64,000 bases of DNA, from NCBI RefSeq assembly GCF_013623775.1, contig NZ_JABFAM010000020.1:1-64000 (forward strand), given 5' to 3'. This DNA comes from Rufibacter sp. XAAS-G3-1 (lineage in GTDB: Bacteria > Bacteroidota > Bacteroidia > Cytophagales > Hymenobacteraceae). This document shows, one piece after another, positions 17,697 through 27,190 of the stretch. Under the pieces are notes generated by a model that was given only the letters and a program-made list of their open reading frames with translations, did no database searches and was not told the DNA's origin. The position numbers were made by a program, and so were the translations under genes. Each line of letters starts with the position of its first letter. The stretch's first letter is position 1.

Positions 17697-20600
17697 ATGG
17701 CAGTTTTAACTTCCGCTCAACGCAGCTTTTTAGAAAACACAGTTATAAATGCCCGTAAGCATGCCGAGATAGGTGCTCGCAATGCATTGCAGGCCCTGGC
17801 AGTACATCACATGGAGCCATTTAGCCATATGGATGCTGAGCAGCGCTCTTTGCGTAACCGCTTGCGCCACAAAGCTCGCCTATTGGGTGATGCTGTGCTA
17901 GACAAAGGAGAACACCAGATAGACCATTTGGCGTATGAGCTCGCCTATGAATATTGGCACCAGATGCTCTTTGCTAAGTTTTTGGAGGCAAACGGGCTGC
18001 TGATGCATACAAGCGGTGTTGCGGTGAGCATGGAAGATTGCGAAGAACTTGCCCGTGAAGAAGCCTATGCGGATAAGTGGGCTGCAGCAGCAGACTATGC
18101 TTCCCGCATGTTGCCAGCTATATTCCGACCTGATGACCCAATAATGCAAATAAATTTTGCCACTGAGGACCGTTTTAAGCTGGAGGGGCTGCTAGATAGC
18201 TTGGAAGAAGAACAGTTTATAGCTGATGATAGTTTGGGTTGGGTATATCAGTATTGGCAGACAGAGGAGAAGAAGCGTCTTGATAAAAGTAGCGATAAAA
18301 TAAATGGTGAAAAAGTACCAGCTAAAACTCAGTTATTTACTGAAGCTTACATGGTTAACTTTCTTATTGATAATACTATAGGCGCTTGGTGGATAAGCCG
18401 TAACCCAGGTACAACACCTCCTGTAAAGTTTGAGTACCTGCGGCTTTTAGAAGATGGCACACCAGCAGCAGGTAAATTTGAAGGCTGGCCAGATAAAATG
18501 GCTGAAGTCACTTCACTTGACCCATGCATGGGATCAGGGCACTTTGTGGCTTCTCTTTTCCCGGTGTTTGCGAAGCTGCGTATGCACGAAGAAGGGCTTA
18601 CGAAGGAAGAAGCCACGGATAAAGTAATTGCCGAAAACCTGCACGGTTTAGAGCTGGATCCACGCTGTACCCAGATTGCGGCATTTAACCTAGCAATTAC
18701 TGCCTGGAAGTTTTGCGGACAGTATAAGGAGCTCCCTGAAATGAATTTGGCTTGTAGTGGCGTTGCGCCAAAAGGCAAGCAGGATGACTGGGTGAAACTG
18801 GTGGGCAAGGTAGATAGAGTAGAAGATAAGGCGCGGCTGGAGAATGGCATGAGAATGCTTTATGATCTATTTCAACTTGCTCCAGAATTAGGTAGCCTGC
18901 TTGACCCTTCAACTATAAAAGCAGATGCGTTCACAGCAAGCTTTGAAGAGTTGAAACCTGTATTACAAAAAGCTCTTGATGGGGAAGTAGACAAAGATCA
19001 AGCTGAACGAGGGGTTGTTGCTGCAGGTATTGCTAAAGCAGGTGAAATCCTTGCACAAAAGTATACTCTGCAAATCACAAACGTGCCATATTTATCTCGT
19101 AGCAAACAAGATAATGTTATAGCGGACTACTGTGAAAAATATTATCCAGAAGCGAAAGCGGATTTGGCTACAGTTTTCCTAGAGAAAATGCTTAAATCAA
19201 ATATCTATGGGGGAATTTCCTGTAGTGTGATACCTCAAAATTGGTTGTTTCTAACTACATATCAAAAATATAGGGAAAAGCTTTTGAAGAATGAGCAGTG
19301 GAGTGTTATTGCTAAGCTAGGAACAAAAAGCTTTCAAACACCTATGTGGGATTTTAATGTAATGCTAATTAGTATTCAGCATCTTAAGCCTATTGTTAAT
19401 TATGAATTTTGTGGATTAGATGTCTCTAAATCACCAAATGCAACCACAAAAGAGAAAGCCTTAAGAAGTAGTGATATAAAAATCGTCAATCAATTAGATC
19501 AATTCAATAATCCAGATACACGAGTAGCTCTAGGTGATATTGAGAATATTGAACTATTGTCTAAGCATTCCTACTCATATCATGGTCTTACAACTGGGGA
19601 TATGCCATGTATGAAGTTTTTTTTCTGGGAATTTAACAAAATTCCAAATGAGTGGATATTGTTTCAGGGGACAGTTAAGCGAAATATCAATCATGGGGGA
19701 AAGGATTCATTATTGCGATGGGAGAATGGAACAGGGTTAATTCAAACTCTTCTTGGGGCTAGAAAAGATGGATTGGAGGCTTGGGAAAAGAAAGGAGTAG
19801 TGGTAAGTCAAATGGGGTCCTTGCCTGTAACTCTATATACAGGTACTGCATTTGATAATAACACTTCTGTAATTATTCCTGAACAGGAATCTGCGTTACC
19901 TGCAATTTGGTCCTTCTGCTCTTCGACAAAATATAAGGACGCGGTAAGAATAATTGATCAAAAGTTAAATGTAACTAGTGCAACACTTGCCAAAGTCCCC
20001 TTTGACCTATCATATTGGCAGAAGATAGCAGCAGAACAGTATCCGAATGGACTGCCTAAGCCATATAGTGATGATGCCACGCAGTGGTTGTTCCACGGTC
20101 ATCCTGTAAAAGCTGAAAACCCGCTACAGGTAGCTACTTCTCGAATGATTGGCTATCGCTGGCCAGCAGAGAGTGAAAAGGAGATGGAGTTGGCTGCCGA
20201 AGCCCGAGAGTTGATTGCTGCTGTTGAGGCTTTTGATGGATTAACCGATGAGGATGGTATTCTCTGCATCCCTTCTGTAAACGGGGAAATGCCCGCAGCT
20301 GAAAGGCTAAGAGAATACCTACAGGCGATTTACGGCTCTGACTACACTACCCATACTATTGAAGAGCTGCTCCAGAAGGAAGGATCCAAGAAAGCGAACT
20401 TGGATGAATGGCTGCGTGAAGAGTTCTTTGAGCAGCATTGCAAGACCTTCCAGAACCGTCCTTTCATCTGGCACATTTGGGACGGTCGCAAGGATGGATT
20501 CTCCGCGCTAATTAACTATCACAAGCTGACCAAAGAGAACCTGCAGAAGCTTATCTATACCTACCTTGGCGACTGGGTCAGGCACTGTGAGCAAAAACGC

Positions 20601-20966
20601 AAGCACGGTGAGAGCGGTGCTGATGGCCTGCTGATGGCGGCAAATGCTTTGAAGGAAAAGCTGGAGCTGATATTAGAGGGAGATGCCCCTTATGATGTCT
20701 TCGTTCGCTGGAAAACACTGGAGCAGCAGCCTCTCGGCTGGGACCCAGATTTGAACGATGGGGTGCGCCTGAACATCCGCCCGTTTATAGAAGCTGGTGT
20801 GCTGCGCAAAAGGGTGAATTTGAAATGGGGGGTGGATAGAGGCAAGAACCCAGCAGGAAGCCCTTGGGGAGAAGTACGTGATAATGATAAACATCTTTCA
20901 TTAGAAGAAAAGAGTGCTGCCCAAGCAAATGTAAGGGTTAGTAGAGAGTCTGTTATTTCACAATGA
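17697..20966 (+). CDS. pglX: BREX adenine-specific DNA methyltransferase PglX
   Basis: A 1089-residue N6-adenine methyltransferase. Motif I, the SAM-binding loop, is LDPCMGSGHF near residue 275; motif IV is TNVPYLSR near residue 461, an NVPY form of the usual NPPY that I believe occurs in other PglX proteins. The region 470-780 should hold the target-recognition part and is visibly more AT-rich than both flanks. The C-terminal part (FIWHIWDGRKDGFSALINYHKL) is a PglX signature. A run of eight T lies at 19617-19624. It methylates a non-palindromic site to mark self and is needed for defence. pglZ overlaps by 4 bp. Confidence 0.96.
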   Translation: MAVLTSAQRSFLENTVINARKHAEIGARNALQALAVHHMEPFSHMDAEQRSLRNRLRHKARLLGDAVLDKGEHQIDHLAYELAYEYWHQMLFAKFLEANGLLMHTSGVAVSMEDCEELAREEAYADKWAAAADYASRMLPAIFRPDDPIMQINFATEDRFKLEGLLDSLEEEQFIADDSLGWVYQYWQTEEKKRLDKSSDKINGEKVPAKTQLFTEAYMVNFLIDNTIGAWWISRNPGTTPPVKFEYLRLLEDGTPAAGKFEGWPDKMAEVTSLDPCMGSGHFVASLFPVFAKLRMHEEGLTKEEATDKVIAENLHGLELDPRCTQIAAFNLAITAWKFCGQYKELPEMNLACSGVAPKGKQDDWVKLVGKVDRVEDKARLENGMRMLYDLFQLAPELGSLLDPSTIKADAFTASFEELKPVLQKALDGEVDKDQAERGVVAAGIAKAGEILAQKYTLQITNVPYLSRSKQDNVIADYCEKYYPEAKADLATVFLEKMLKSNIYGGISCSVIPQNWLFLTTYQKYREKLLKNEQWSVIAKLGTKSFQTPMWDFNVMLISIQHLKPIVNYEFCGLDVSKSPNATTKEKALRSSDIKIVNQLDQFNNPDTRVALGDIENIELLSKHSYSYHGLTTGDMPCMKFFFWEFNKIPNEWILFQGTVKRNINHGGKDSLLRWENGTGLIQTLLGARKDGLEAWEKKGVVVSQMGSLPVTLYTGTAFDNNTSVIIPEQESALPAIWSFCSSTKYKDAVRIIDQKLNVTSATLAKVPFDLSYWQKIAAEQYPNGLPKPYSDDATQWLFHGHPVKAENPLQVATSRMIGYRWPAESEKEMELAAEARELIAAVEAFDGLTDEDGILCIPSVNGEMPAAERLREYLQAIYGSDYTTHTIEELLQKEGSKKANLDEWLREEFFEQHCKTFQNRPFIWHIWDGRKDGFSALINYHKLTKENLQKLIYTYLGDWVRHCEQKRKHGESGADGLLMAANALKEKLELILEGDAPYDVFVRWKTLEQQPLGWDPDLNDGVRLNIRPFIEAGVLRKRVNLKWGVDRGKNPAGSPWGEVRDNDKHLSLEEKSAAQANVRVSRESVISQ

Positions 20967-23287
20967 GTTTATCTAAGAAGATAATTAAAAGCCTTACTAA
21001 GGCTAAAGAATATAATAGTGCCATCATGGTGAAGCCAGAGGTAATCCTCTGGCCTGATCCTGAGTGCCAGTGGGAGTCTGTTATACTTGAGTTGCAAAAG
21101 GAGTTTGAAGCTTTACTTGTGCTAGGAGAGTTTAACCCCGAAGCAAAGCAAGGACCTGCTATCTGGATAAAGTGCATGGTAAATAAAGCCTTACCTGAAG
21201 CTACTTGGAGCACTGACGAAACACCTATTATTTATTTACCTGGCATTTCAAAAAGTGACTTAAAGAATAGTGCAGATGATAACCTAGCGCTGCAGCCTCT
21301 CTTAGAGTACTTGTATACCGGCAACATCTGGACCCAGGAAAACGGCAAAGAGTGGACACTGTTAGCTTTCCTGCAAAACAAACAGGCTGGACTTGGTATT
21401 AAAACAGCACAGGATACACCCACTAAAGATGCCCTCAAAAAGGCGCTTCCAAGTATCTTCAATGAGGAACATGCTCTTTATAATAAACCTGTTATAGATG
21501 CTGACTACTTGCACAGCATTCTGTTCCCTGATGTAGTACCTAACATTGTGAAATGGTTGAACGAAGGGGATACGTTTCTCAATGGTTTGCCTAAAGACAA
21601 GCTGGAGATTTTTTCGAACATCTGTCAGTCACAGTATGGCTTCAAGCCAGAAAAGATCAGTCTAATAGCAGCCGCTGAAAAGCTTGGCTCCCAAAACAAC
21701 AACTGGAAACAGGTGTGGGATTACTTTGCCAATGCCCCGAAAAAGTACCCTAACATTCCCACGCTACTAAGATCAGCTAAGCCGGCAGTCTTTGGTTTAG
21801 GTTTATTTGATTTACCTAAGGAAAGCTGGCCTCAAATTAATGAGGAAGAAGAAGAGAAGCTCAGAAATGGGTTGAAAGCGCTTTGTAAAGACTTTCCACT
21901 GGAGGCAACTCTAAAACTACGGAGTTTGGAAAGTGAGCATGCCCAGCGCAGAGAATGGTTATGGGCTGACTTAGGCGAGGCTCCTCTTGTTCAGGCACTA
22001 GAGCACTTAGTTTACATGGCTGAAACTTCACTTGAGCCTATACCTGCAGGCTCTATAGAAGAAATCAAGCATTACTACACAGATAGAGGCTTCAGGGTAG
22101 ACCAAGGTATGCGTTTAGCACTGGCCAAGGTTAAATCAGAACAGGATAAAGAAGTAATAAAAGCTGTAATCAATTGCGTTTATAAACCCTGGCTTGAAAA
22201 TACAACTTCTAAATTCCAAGCATTAGTTGAAAAGGACAGCTACATTTTTACATCGCAAACCGCTCAGGGGGAAACAGAAGGCTTTGTCCTTTTTGTGGAT
22301 GCCTTCCGTTTTGAGCTAGCTAAGCAGTACACAGACAGGCTTGCAAAGAGCAACAACTATAAAGTACAGCTCCTGCCTACTTGGTCTGCCATTCCTAGTG
22401 TAACGCCAACAGCCAAGCCACATGTTTCACCAATTGCTCTTTCTCTTTCACCTGAGAGCCACTTCAATGAGTTTAGACCTCAAACCTTGGCAGCTAAGGA
22501 TCTAAATACTACTGTATTCCGCAGTGCCTTACAAGAGATCGGGTTCAATTACATAGGCAATAATGTAAACATATCGTCAGAGTCTATGCAATGGCGTGAG
22601 ATAGGCGATATAGATACTAAAGGGCATGATGAGCAATCTGGTATGGTTCGTAGGGTAGACGAACTTTTTGACCAGATTGATGAAGTAATCGAAACAGCTG
22701 TGTCAAAAGGTATAACTAAAATCAAAATAGTAACAGACCATGGTTGGCTGTTGCTTCCGGGTGGTCTGCCAAAGGAAAGCTTACATAAAGACTTAGCTGA
22801 GACGCGTTGGGGGAGGTGTGCGCTTATAAAGGAAGGTGCAAAAACAAACCTCCTTCATTTGCCATGGAGATGGAACAAACAAGTGCATATTGCCTATGCA
22901 CCTGGTATAAGCTTCTTTATTAGAATTAACGAGGAGTACGCCCACGGCGGTATCTCATTGCATGAGTGCCTGATACCTGAACTACTGATAGAGACAAATG
23001 CTAAAACCCCTGCAAATAAGGGCAAGATCATTAACTTCAAATGGGTAAACCTTAATTGCAAAGTGGAGGTGAAAGATGAAGCGGAAGGTTATAAAATAGA
23101 TGTAAGAACCAAGCCTTCAGATCCGTCTACTTCTATTGCAATTTCAAGAAACCGGGTTGTAAAAGATGGAAAATGCTCTATTATGGTTGATGATGCTGAA
23201 GAAGGAAATGCAGCTATGATAGTGCTATTAGACAAAAACGACAATATTATTGATAAGATGCCAACCCAGGTTGGTCCTGAAGCATGA
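20963..23287 (+). CDS. pglZ: BREX alkaline phosphatase-like protein PglZ
   Basis: A 774-residue protein of the PglZ family. The metal-binding core of the alkaline phosphatase-like fold is visible as VLFVDAFRFELAK (near residue 445) and IVTDHGWLLLPGG (near residue 595). The ATG overlaps the pglX stop and its own stop overlaps the brxL start by 4 bp each, so translation is coupled. PglZ is required for BREX activity; its substrate is not known, though metal-dependent nuclease activity has been reported for the family. Frame intact. Confidence 0.95.
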   Translation: MSLSKKIIKSLTKAKEYNSAIMVKPEVILWPDPECQWESVILELQKEFEALLVLGEFNPEAKQGPAIWIKCMVNKALPEATWSTDETPIIYLPGISKSDLKNSADDNLALQPLLEYLYTGNIWTQENGKEWTLLAFLQNKQAGLGIKTAQDTPTKDALKKALPSIFNEEHALYNKPVIDADYLHSILFPDVVPNIVKWLNEGDTFLNGLPKDKLEIFSNICQSQYGFKPEKISLIAAAEKLGSQNNNWKQVWDYFANAPKKYPNIPTLLRSAKPAVFGLGLFDLPKESWPQINEEEEEKLRNGLKALCKDFPLEATLKLRSLESEHAQRREWLWADLGEAPLVQALEHLVYMAETSLEPIPAGSIEEIKHYYTDRGFRVDQGMRLALAKVKSEQDKEVIKAVINCVYKPWLENTTSKFQALVEKDSYIFTSQTAQGETEGFVLFVDAFRFELAKQYTDRLAKSNNYKVQLLPTWSAIPSVTPTAKPHVSPIALSLSPESHFNEFRPQTLAAKDLNTTVFRSALQEIGFNYIGNNVNISSESMQWREIGDIDTKGHDEQSGMVRRVDELFDQIDEVIETAVSKGITKIKIVTDHGWLLLPGGLPKESLHKDLAETRWGRCALIKEGAKTNLLHLPWRWNKQVHIAYAPGISFFIRINEEYAHGGISLHECLIPELLIETNAKTPANKGKIINFKWVNLNCKVEVKDEAEGYKIDVRTKPSDPSTSIAISRNRVVKDGKCSIMVDDAEEGNAAMIVLLDKNDNIIDKMPTQVGPEA

Positions 23288-25335
23288 CTATGGAATTGGA
23301 TAAAATAGACCGGATTGCCTCAGAAGCATTTGAAGGGTATATTGTTAGGAAGGATTTACTGGAACAATTTAGGAAAACATACCCTGTTCCAACTTATGTG
23401 ATTGAATTCTTGCTTGGTAGGTACTGTGCTACTACAAATGAAGAGGAGATTCAGGAGGGCCTTGAAATTGTAAAACGCCAGCTACAGGATAGAACCGTCC
23501 GGCCTGGGGAGGAAGAGTATTTCAAGTCTAAAGCAAGGGAAAAAGGGTCTATCAAGATCATTGACATCATCACCGCTAAGCTTGATTCCCGCACAGATAG
23601 CTATGTTGCTTACTTACCTAGCCTACGCCTGAATAACATCCGCATTTCCCCTGAGATGGTAAGTGCAAACGATAGAATGTTGACAGGTGGGTTTTATGCT
23701 GAGCTGGAGGTAGAATATGATAACGCCATTGCCCAGGAGAATAACGGTCGCCCCTTTGGTATTACCAGTTTGAGGCCAATACAACTGTCGCAACGGAATG
23801 TTGTGGAAACGCTTTACCAAGGTAGGCAGTCTTTTACACTAGAAGAATGGAAGGACTTTCTGATTAGGAGTGTAGGCATGGAGCCTACTGCTCTATCTGA
23901 GAGAGCCAAAAATGTGCTACTTGTACGCATGATCCCTTTTGTGGAGCGGAATTACAATGCCGTTGAACTTGGGCCCAGGGGAACTGGCAAATCCCACCTA
24001 TACCAGCAGATTTCTCCCTACTCGCATCTTGTGTCTGGAGGTAAGACAACGGTTTCTAAAATGTTTGTGAACTTAGGCAGCGGCGAACGCGGCTTGGTTT
24101 GCAAGTATGATGTGGTCTGCTTTGATGAAGTCTCCGGGGTTTCCTTTGACCAAAAAGATGGAGTAAACATCATGAAGGGCTACATGGAGAGCGGTGAGTT
24201 CAGCAGGGGGAAGGAGCCTATTAGAGCTGATGGAGGCGTGGTGTTAGTTGGTAACTTTGATGTAGATGTAGAGCACCAGCAACGCGTAGGTCATTTGTTT
24301 GGACCCTTGCCTCCGGAGATGCGCGATGATACCGCCTTTATGGACCGTATACACGCCTTTGTTCCGGGGTGGGATTTCCCCAAACTAAACAAGGCCTACT
24401 TTACGGACCATTTTGGCTTGGTGAGTGACTTTTTAGCTGAGTGCTGGACAAGACTTAGGGACAACAGCCGGATATCTTCTGTTTTACCAAGAGTTGATTT
24501 TGGAGGAGCAATGAGTGGTAGAGATACCACGGCTGTCTATAAGACCATGAATGGGCTCTTAAAACTCATGCAGCCAAATCCTGAAGAACCTATTTCTGAT
24601 GAGCTTTTAGAATGGGCTGTAAAAGTTTCTCTAGAATATAGACGAAGAGTAAAGGAACAGCAAAAACGCATTGGGTCAGCTGAATTCCGGAATACCCATT
24701 TCAGTTACAGAATTGGTCTAGAAGGGGTTGAAACCTTTGTCACTACCCCCGAGCTTCATAGTGAGAATACTATTGGAGAAGACCCTCAGCCACCAGGGCA
24801 AGTATGGACCATTAATACCAGCAGCCAAGACGAACCAGCAGGCTTATATAAGATAGAAGTAAATGTTGGTCCAGGCAGTGGTGTGAAAATTCTAAATAGA
24901 CCTGCACCTGCCCAATTTCAAGAGAGTGTAAGAATCGCTGAGCAAAACCTTTATAGTAAGACTAAGGAGTTGGTGGGAGATAGAGATTCGCGCAGTCATG
25001 AATTCTCCGTGCAACTCAGATCCTTTGATGCGTCTAAATCTGGAAGTGGGGTAGGCATGGGAGTTCTGGTGTCTCTTTGTAGTGCTCTTTTGGAGCGAAG
25101 TCTTAAAGGCGGTTTAGTGATAGTTGGGCACCTTAATCTGGGTGGCTCTACAGATTTAGTTTATAATGCTGTAAACTTAGCTGAATTGGCTGTAGAGAAG
25201 GGAGCCACAACTTTGCTAATACCTTTGAATTCCAGAAGGCAGTTAAATGATCTTTCGGATGATATGATTACGAAAATTAATATTCAATATTACACTGATT
25301 TGAGAGACTGCTTGATGAAAGCTCTATTAGAATAA
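23284..25335 (+). CDS. brxL: BREX Lon-like AAA+ protein BrxL
   Basis: A 683-residue protein. The AAA+ part has Walker A GPRGTGKSHLY (near residue 232) and a Walker B-like VVCFDEVSGV. The C-terminal 120 residues (SKSGSGVGMGVLVSLCSALL, then GHLNLGGS) match the Lon protease-like end of BrxL. It is the last gene of the type 1 BREX operon and is followed by a strong hairpin terminator. BrxL forms DNA-bound hexamers or dodecamers and is needed for phage exclusion, while being dispensable for methylation in some systems. Confidence 0.95.
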   Translation: MTMELDKIDRIASEAFEGYIVRKDLLEQFRKTYPVPTYVIEFLLGRYCATTNEEEIQEGLEIVKRQLQDRTVRPGEEEYFKSKAREKGSIKIIDIITAKLDSRTDSYVAYLPSLRLNNIRISPEMVSANDRMLTGGFYAELEVEYDNAIAQENNGRPFGITSLRPIQLSQRNVVETLYQGRQSFTLEEWKDFLIRSVGMEPTALSERAKNVLLVRMIPFVERNYNAVELGPRGTGKSHLYQQISPYSHLVSGGKTTVSKMFVNLGSGERGLVCKYDVVCFDEVSGVSFDQKDGVNIMKGYMESGEFSRGKEPIRADGGVVLVGNFDVDVEHQQRVGHLFGPLPPEMRDDTAFMDRIHAFVPGWDFPKLNKAYFTDHFGLVSDFLAECWTRLRDNSRISSVLPRVDFGGAMSGRDTTAVYKTMNGLLKLMQPNPEEPISDELLEWAVKVSLEYRRRVKEQQKRIGSAEFRNTHFSYRIGLEGVETFVTTPELHSENTIGEDPQPPGQVWTINTSSQDEPAGLYKIEVNVGPGSGVKILNRPAPAQFQESVRIAEQNLYSKTKELVGDRDSRSHEFSVQLRSFDASKSGSGVGMGVLVSLCSALLERSLKGGLVIVGHLNLGGSTDLVYNAVNLAELAVEKGATTLLIPLNSRRQLNDLSDDMITKINIQYYTDLRDCLMKALLE

Positions 25336-25372
25336 ATAATATGGCCTGCTAAATTTAGCAGGCCATATTATT
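25335..25372. terminator. Bidirectional terminator after brxL
   Basis: An almost perfect palindrome, AATAATATGGCCTGCTAAA with its mirror TTTAGCAGGCCATATTATT, lies between the convergent brxL and the 110-residue gene. It gives a GC-rich core with A/T tails on both strands, as expected for a shared terminator. Confidence 0.85.
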
Positions 25373-25703
25373 ACAAACCCAGTTGATTAGCTATTTCTAT
25401 TGCCTCATCAATTATATCAATAGCTTCTCTTTGCGTTTTTGCTTCCCATGTTCTATCAATCAATTTTCTGAGTTGTTCTGTGTGTTCCGTTTTAGGGAAC
25501 CTGTAGACAAGAACAGTGAGCACTGTTGTCAAGGCTCGTTGGCTACTGAAAAATTTTTCTGGATTGTTTTCATGTACAAAGCCTCCAAAAATATCCTGCG
25601 CAGCATACCCAAAAGGGTCACAATATTTGGAATTACAATCAAAAGCTGCTCGTGCAAGATCTTCGTAATTGAAGGCTGCATCGTTAGGTTTATTCAAATG
25701 CAT
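25371..25703 (-). CDS. Small unknown protein next to BREX
   Basis: A 110-residue soluble, mainly helical protein (FPKTEHTEQLRKLIDRTW, REAIDIIDEAIEIANQL). I do not recognise a family. It converges on brxL and shares its terminator, so it is an independent unit inside the island. It could be an accessory or regulator, but nothing in the sequence shows this. Confidence 0.55.
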   Translation of the reverse strand: MHLNKPNDAAFNYEDLARAAFDCNSKYCDPFGYAAQDIFGGFVHENNPEKFFSSQRALTTVLTVLVYRFPKTEHTEQLRKLIDRTWEAKTQREAIDIIDEAIEIANQLGL

Positions 25704-25803
25704 AATTTTGCTCAGTTAAATAAAATATGTAGTAAAGGTGTGCAAATTGTGTGCAAACAAAAAAACCACTTACAAGTTTTATATCGTAAGTGACTGATTA
25801 ATG

Positions 25804-25878
25804 AGTGGTCGCGCAGGAAGACGAACCCCAAACTTTCTGATTTGCAGCAGAATGCTTTATCCAGTTGAGCTGCTTTAT
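25804..25878 (-). pseudogene. Decayed tRNA-Cys-like sequence
   Basis: Read on the minus strand, this shows a D-arm-like GCTCAACTGGATAAAGC, an anticodon-loop-like CTGCAAA (GCA, Cys) and a T-loop-like GGGGTTCG, then GCGCGACCA. One base seems lost from the anticodon stem (TTCTG instead of TCTGA pairing with TCAGA) and the 5' acceptor half is missing. It is unlikely to work as a tRNA. Such partial tRNAs are often left at the edge of integrated elements. Confidence 0.4.
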
Positions 25879-26099
25879 TGAATTACGATTTAAAACCCAT
25901 TTCCCATTTCTGCCTTGGAGTTTAGACACTCCTAGATAGGCAGCACCTTTCTATATCCTTGATAATTTTTATAGAACCACTCTATAAGTAAATGTTCCAC
26001 GACCAATTAAAAAATCAAGAATGGTCCTCTTTGCTCTTTACTACAAGTCAATACTCCTTCACAAACATATGATAAGATTAATATTGAGAAAATTTTAAG

Positions 26100-26143
26100 T
26101 TATTTTACAAATCAGGAATGGACGTTACTGATCTGTAAAATAA
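26100..26143. promoter_or_regulatory. 16-bp inverted repeat upstream of the serine recombinase
   Basis: TTATTTTACAAATCAG (26100-26115) faces CTGATCTGTAAAATAA (26128-26143); 15 of 16 positions pair across a 12-bp spacer. It ends 44 bp before the recombinase ATG. Serine recombinases usually bind paired sites beside their own gene, so this could be a recombination site, an operator, or both. Confidence 0.6.
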
Positions 26144-26187
26144 CACTATCTTCGCGTGGAACATAAGGGAGGGAGGGGTTTCAAGCT

Positions 26188-26877
26188 ATGGAGTATCATA
26201 AATATATCGCCTATTACCGGGTGTCCACCGTCAAGCAGGGCAGGAGCGGGCTTGGCTTGGAGGCCCAGCGGGCAGCCGTCATCTCCTATGCCAAGGACCC
26301 GTGCGGCATCCTGCAGGAGTTCACCGAGCAGGAGTCGGGCAAGAATGACGACCGCCCGCTCCTGGAGCAGGCGATCCTGGCGGCCAAGCGGCATGAGGCC
26401 ACCCTGATCATCGCCAAGCTGGACCGCCTGAGCCGGGAGGTGGCTTTCCTCTTCCAGCTCAAGAAGCGGGTGGAGCGTAACAGCATTAGCTGGCTGTGCC
26501 TAGACATCCCCGAGATGAACACGCTCAACATCGGAATCTGGGGGACCATGGCCCAGCACGAGCGGGAGCAGATCAGCAAGCGCACCAAGGCGGCGCTGCA
26601 GGCCCTGAAAGCAAGGGGCAGGAAACTGGGCAACTTGGAGAACCTGACCGACGTCGGCCGAGGGCTCGGCGTGGAGGCGATCAAGAGGAAAGCGGCCGCT
26701 AACGAAAACAACCGGAGGGCCGCGGAGCTGATCCGCCTTTACAGGGAGCAGGGGGCCACTTGGGTGACCATCGCCGGCAAACTGAACCAGTCCGGTTTCA
26801 AGGCGAGCAAGGGAGGGGTTTTCCAAGCCGTGCAGGTGAAGCGAATCTATGAGCGCTATTGTCTCGTCTCTGGCTAA
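26188..26877 (+). CDS. Serine recombinase (resolvase/invertase family)
   Basis: A 229-residue small serine recombinase. The catalytic Ser is in YYRVSTVKQ (residue 11); the conserved arginines lie in AKLDRLSREVAFL; EREQISKRTKAAL is the E-helix entry, followed by a basic AR-G-K hinge and a C-terminal HTH-like part. Start ATG 26188 gives the standard YIAYYRVST beginning. It is GC-rich relative to the island. It stands alone between the BREX unit and the RT gene and may have carried or rearranged this segment. Confidence 0.9.
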   Translation: MEYHKYIAYYRVSTVKQGRSGLGLEAQRAAVISYAKDPCGILQEFTEQESGKNDDRPLLEQAILAAKRHEATLIIAKLDRLSREVAFLFQLKKRVERNSISWLCLDIPEMNTLNIGIWGTMAQHEREQISKRTKAALQALKARGRKLGNLENLTDVGRGLGVEAIKRKAAANENNRRAAELIRLYREQGATWVTIAGKLNQSGFKASKGGVFQAVQVKRIYERYCLVSG

Positions 26878-27068
26878 GCTACCGGTCCGGTCCCGGGTGT
26901 AGCGAACCACCTTTCTCCGGTTCTTGCAGAAGCATACAATTCTTAGCTGGGGGGATTCTAGTATATGGAGCTCCCTTTGAGGTGTATTAATCCTGTCTAG
27001 CAATCCAACCTGGCCTCTATTATATATTATAAACCCAGAAGTGCGTTAGTCAAATAAAATAAAAAGCA

Positions 27069-27190
27069 ATGGCTTGAATCGGATTTGTCAGTGATTCAGG
27101 ATCCCATAGGCTTGGGTATTGATTCCTCAGAGGACTTACCCTCCTGCATTAAGGTCGTACTGGAGAAGGAGAGCAGGATAAAAATTTTAA
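27069..27190 (+). pseudogene. Broken paralogue of the DUF3800-like gene (5' end only)
   Basis: The first 120 bp align with the start of the intact gene at 7361: both share GGATTTGTCAG, GATTCAGGATC-like and TTGAGGAC-like stretches, and about 30 bp upstream are also alike (cagaa-tg-gt ... aataaaa). Codon 3 is now TGA and codon 18 is TGA, and homology ends near 27190. The remnant reads SDSGS where the intact gene has SESGS. The level of divergence points to an old paralogue and not a fresh duplication. Confidence 0.75.

Noticed and set aside
12968-25335. DISARM or a type I/III restriction system
   Set aside because: BrxA, BrxB, PglZ and BrxL in this order are specific to type 1 BREX; no HsdR, DrmA/B or helicase genes are present.
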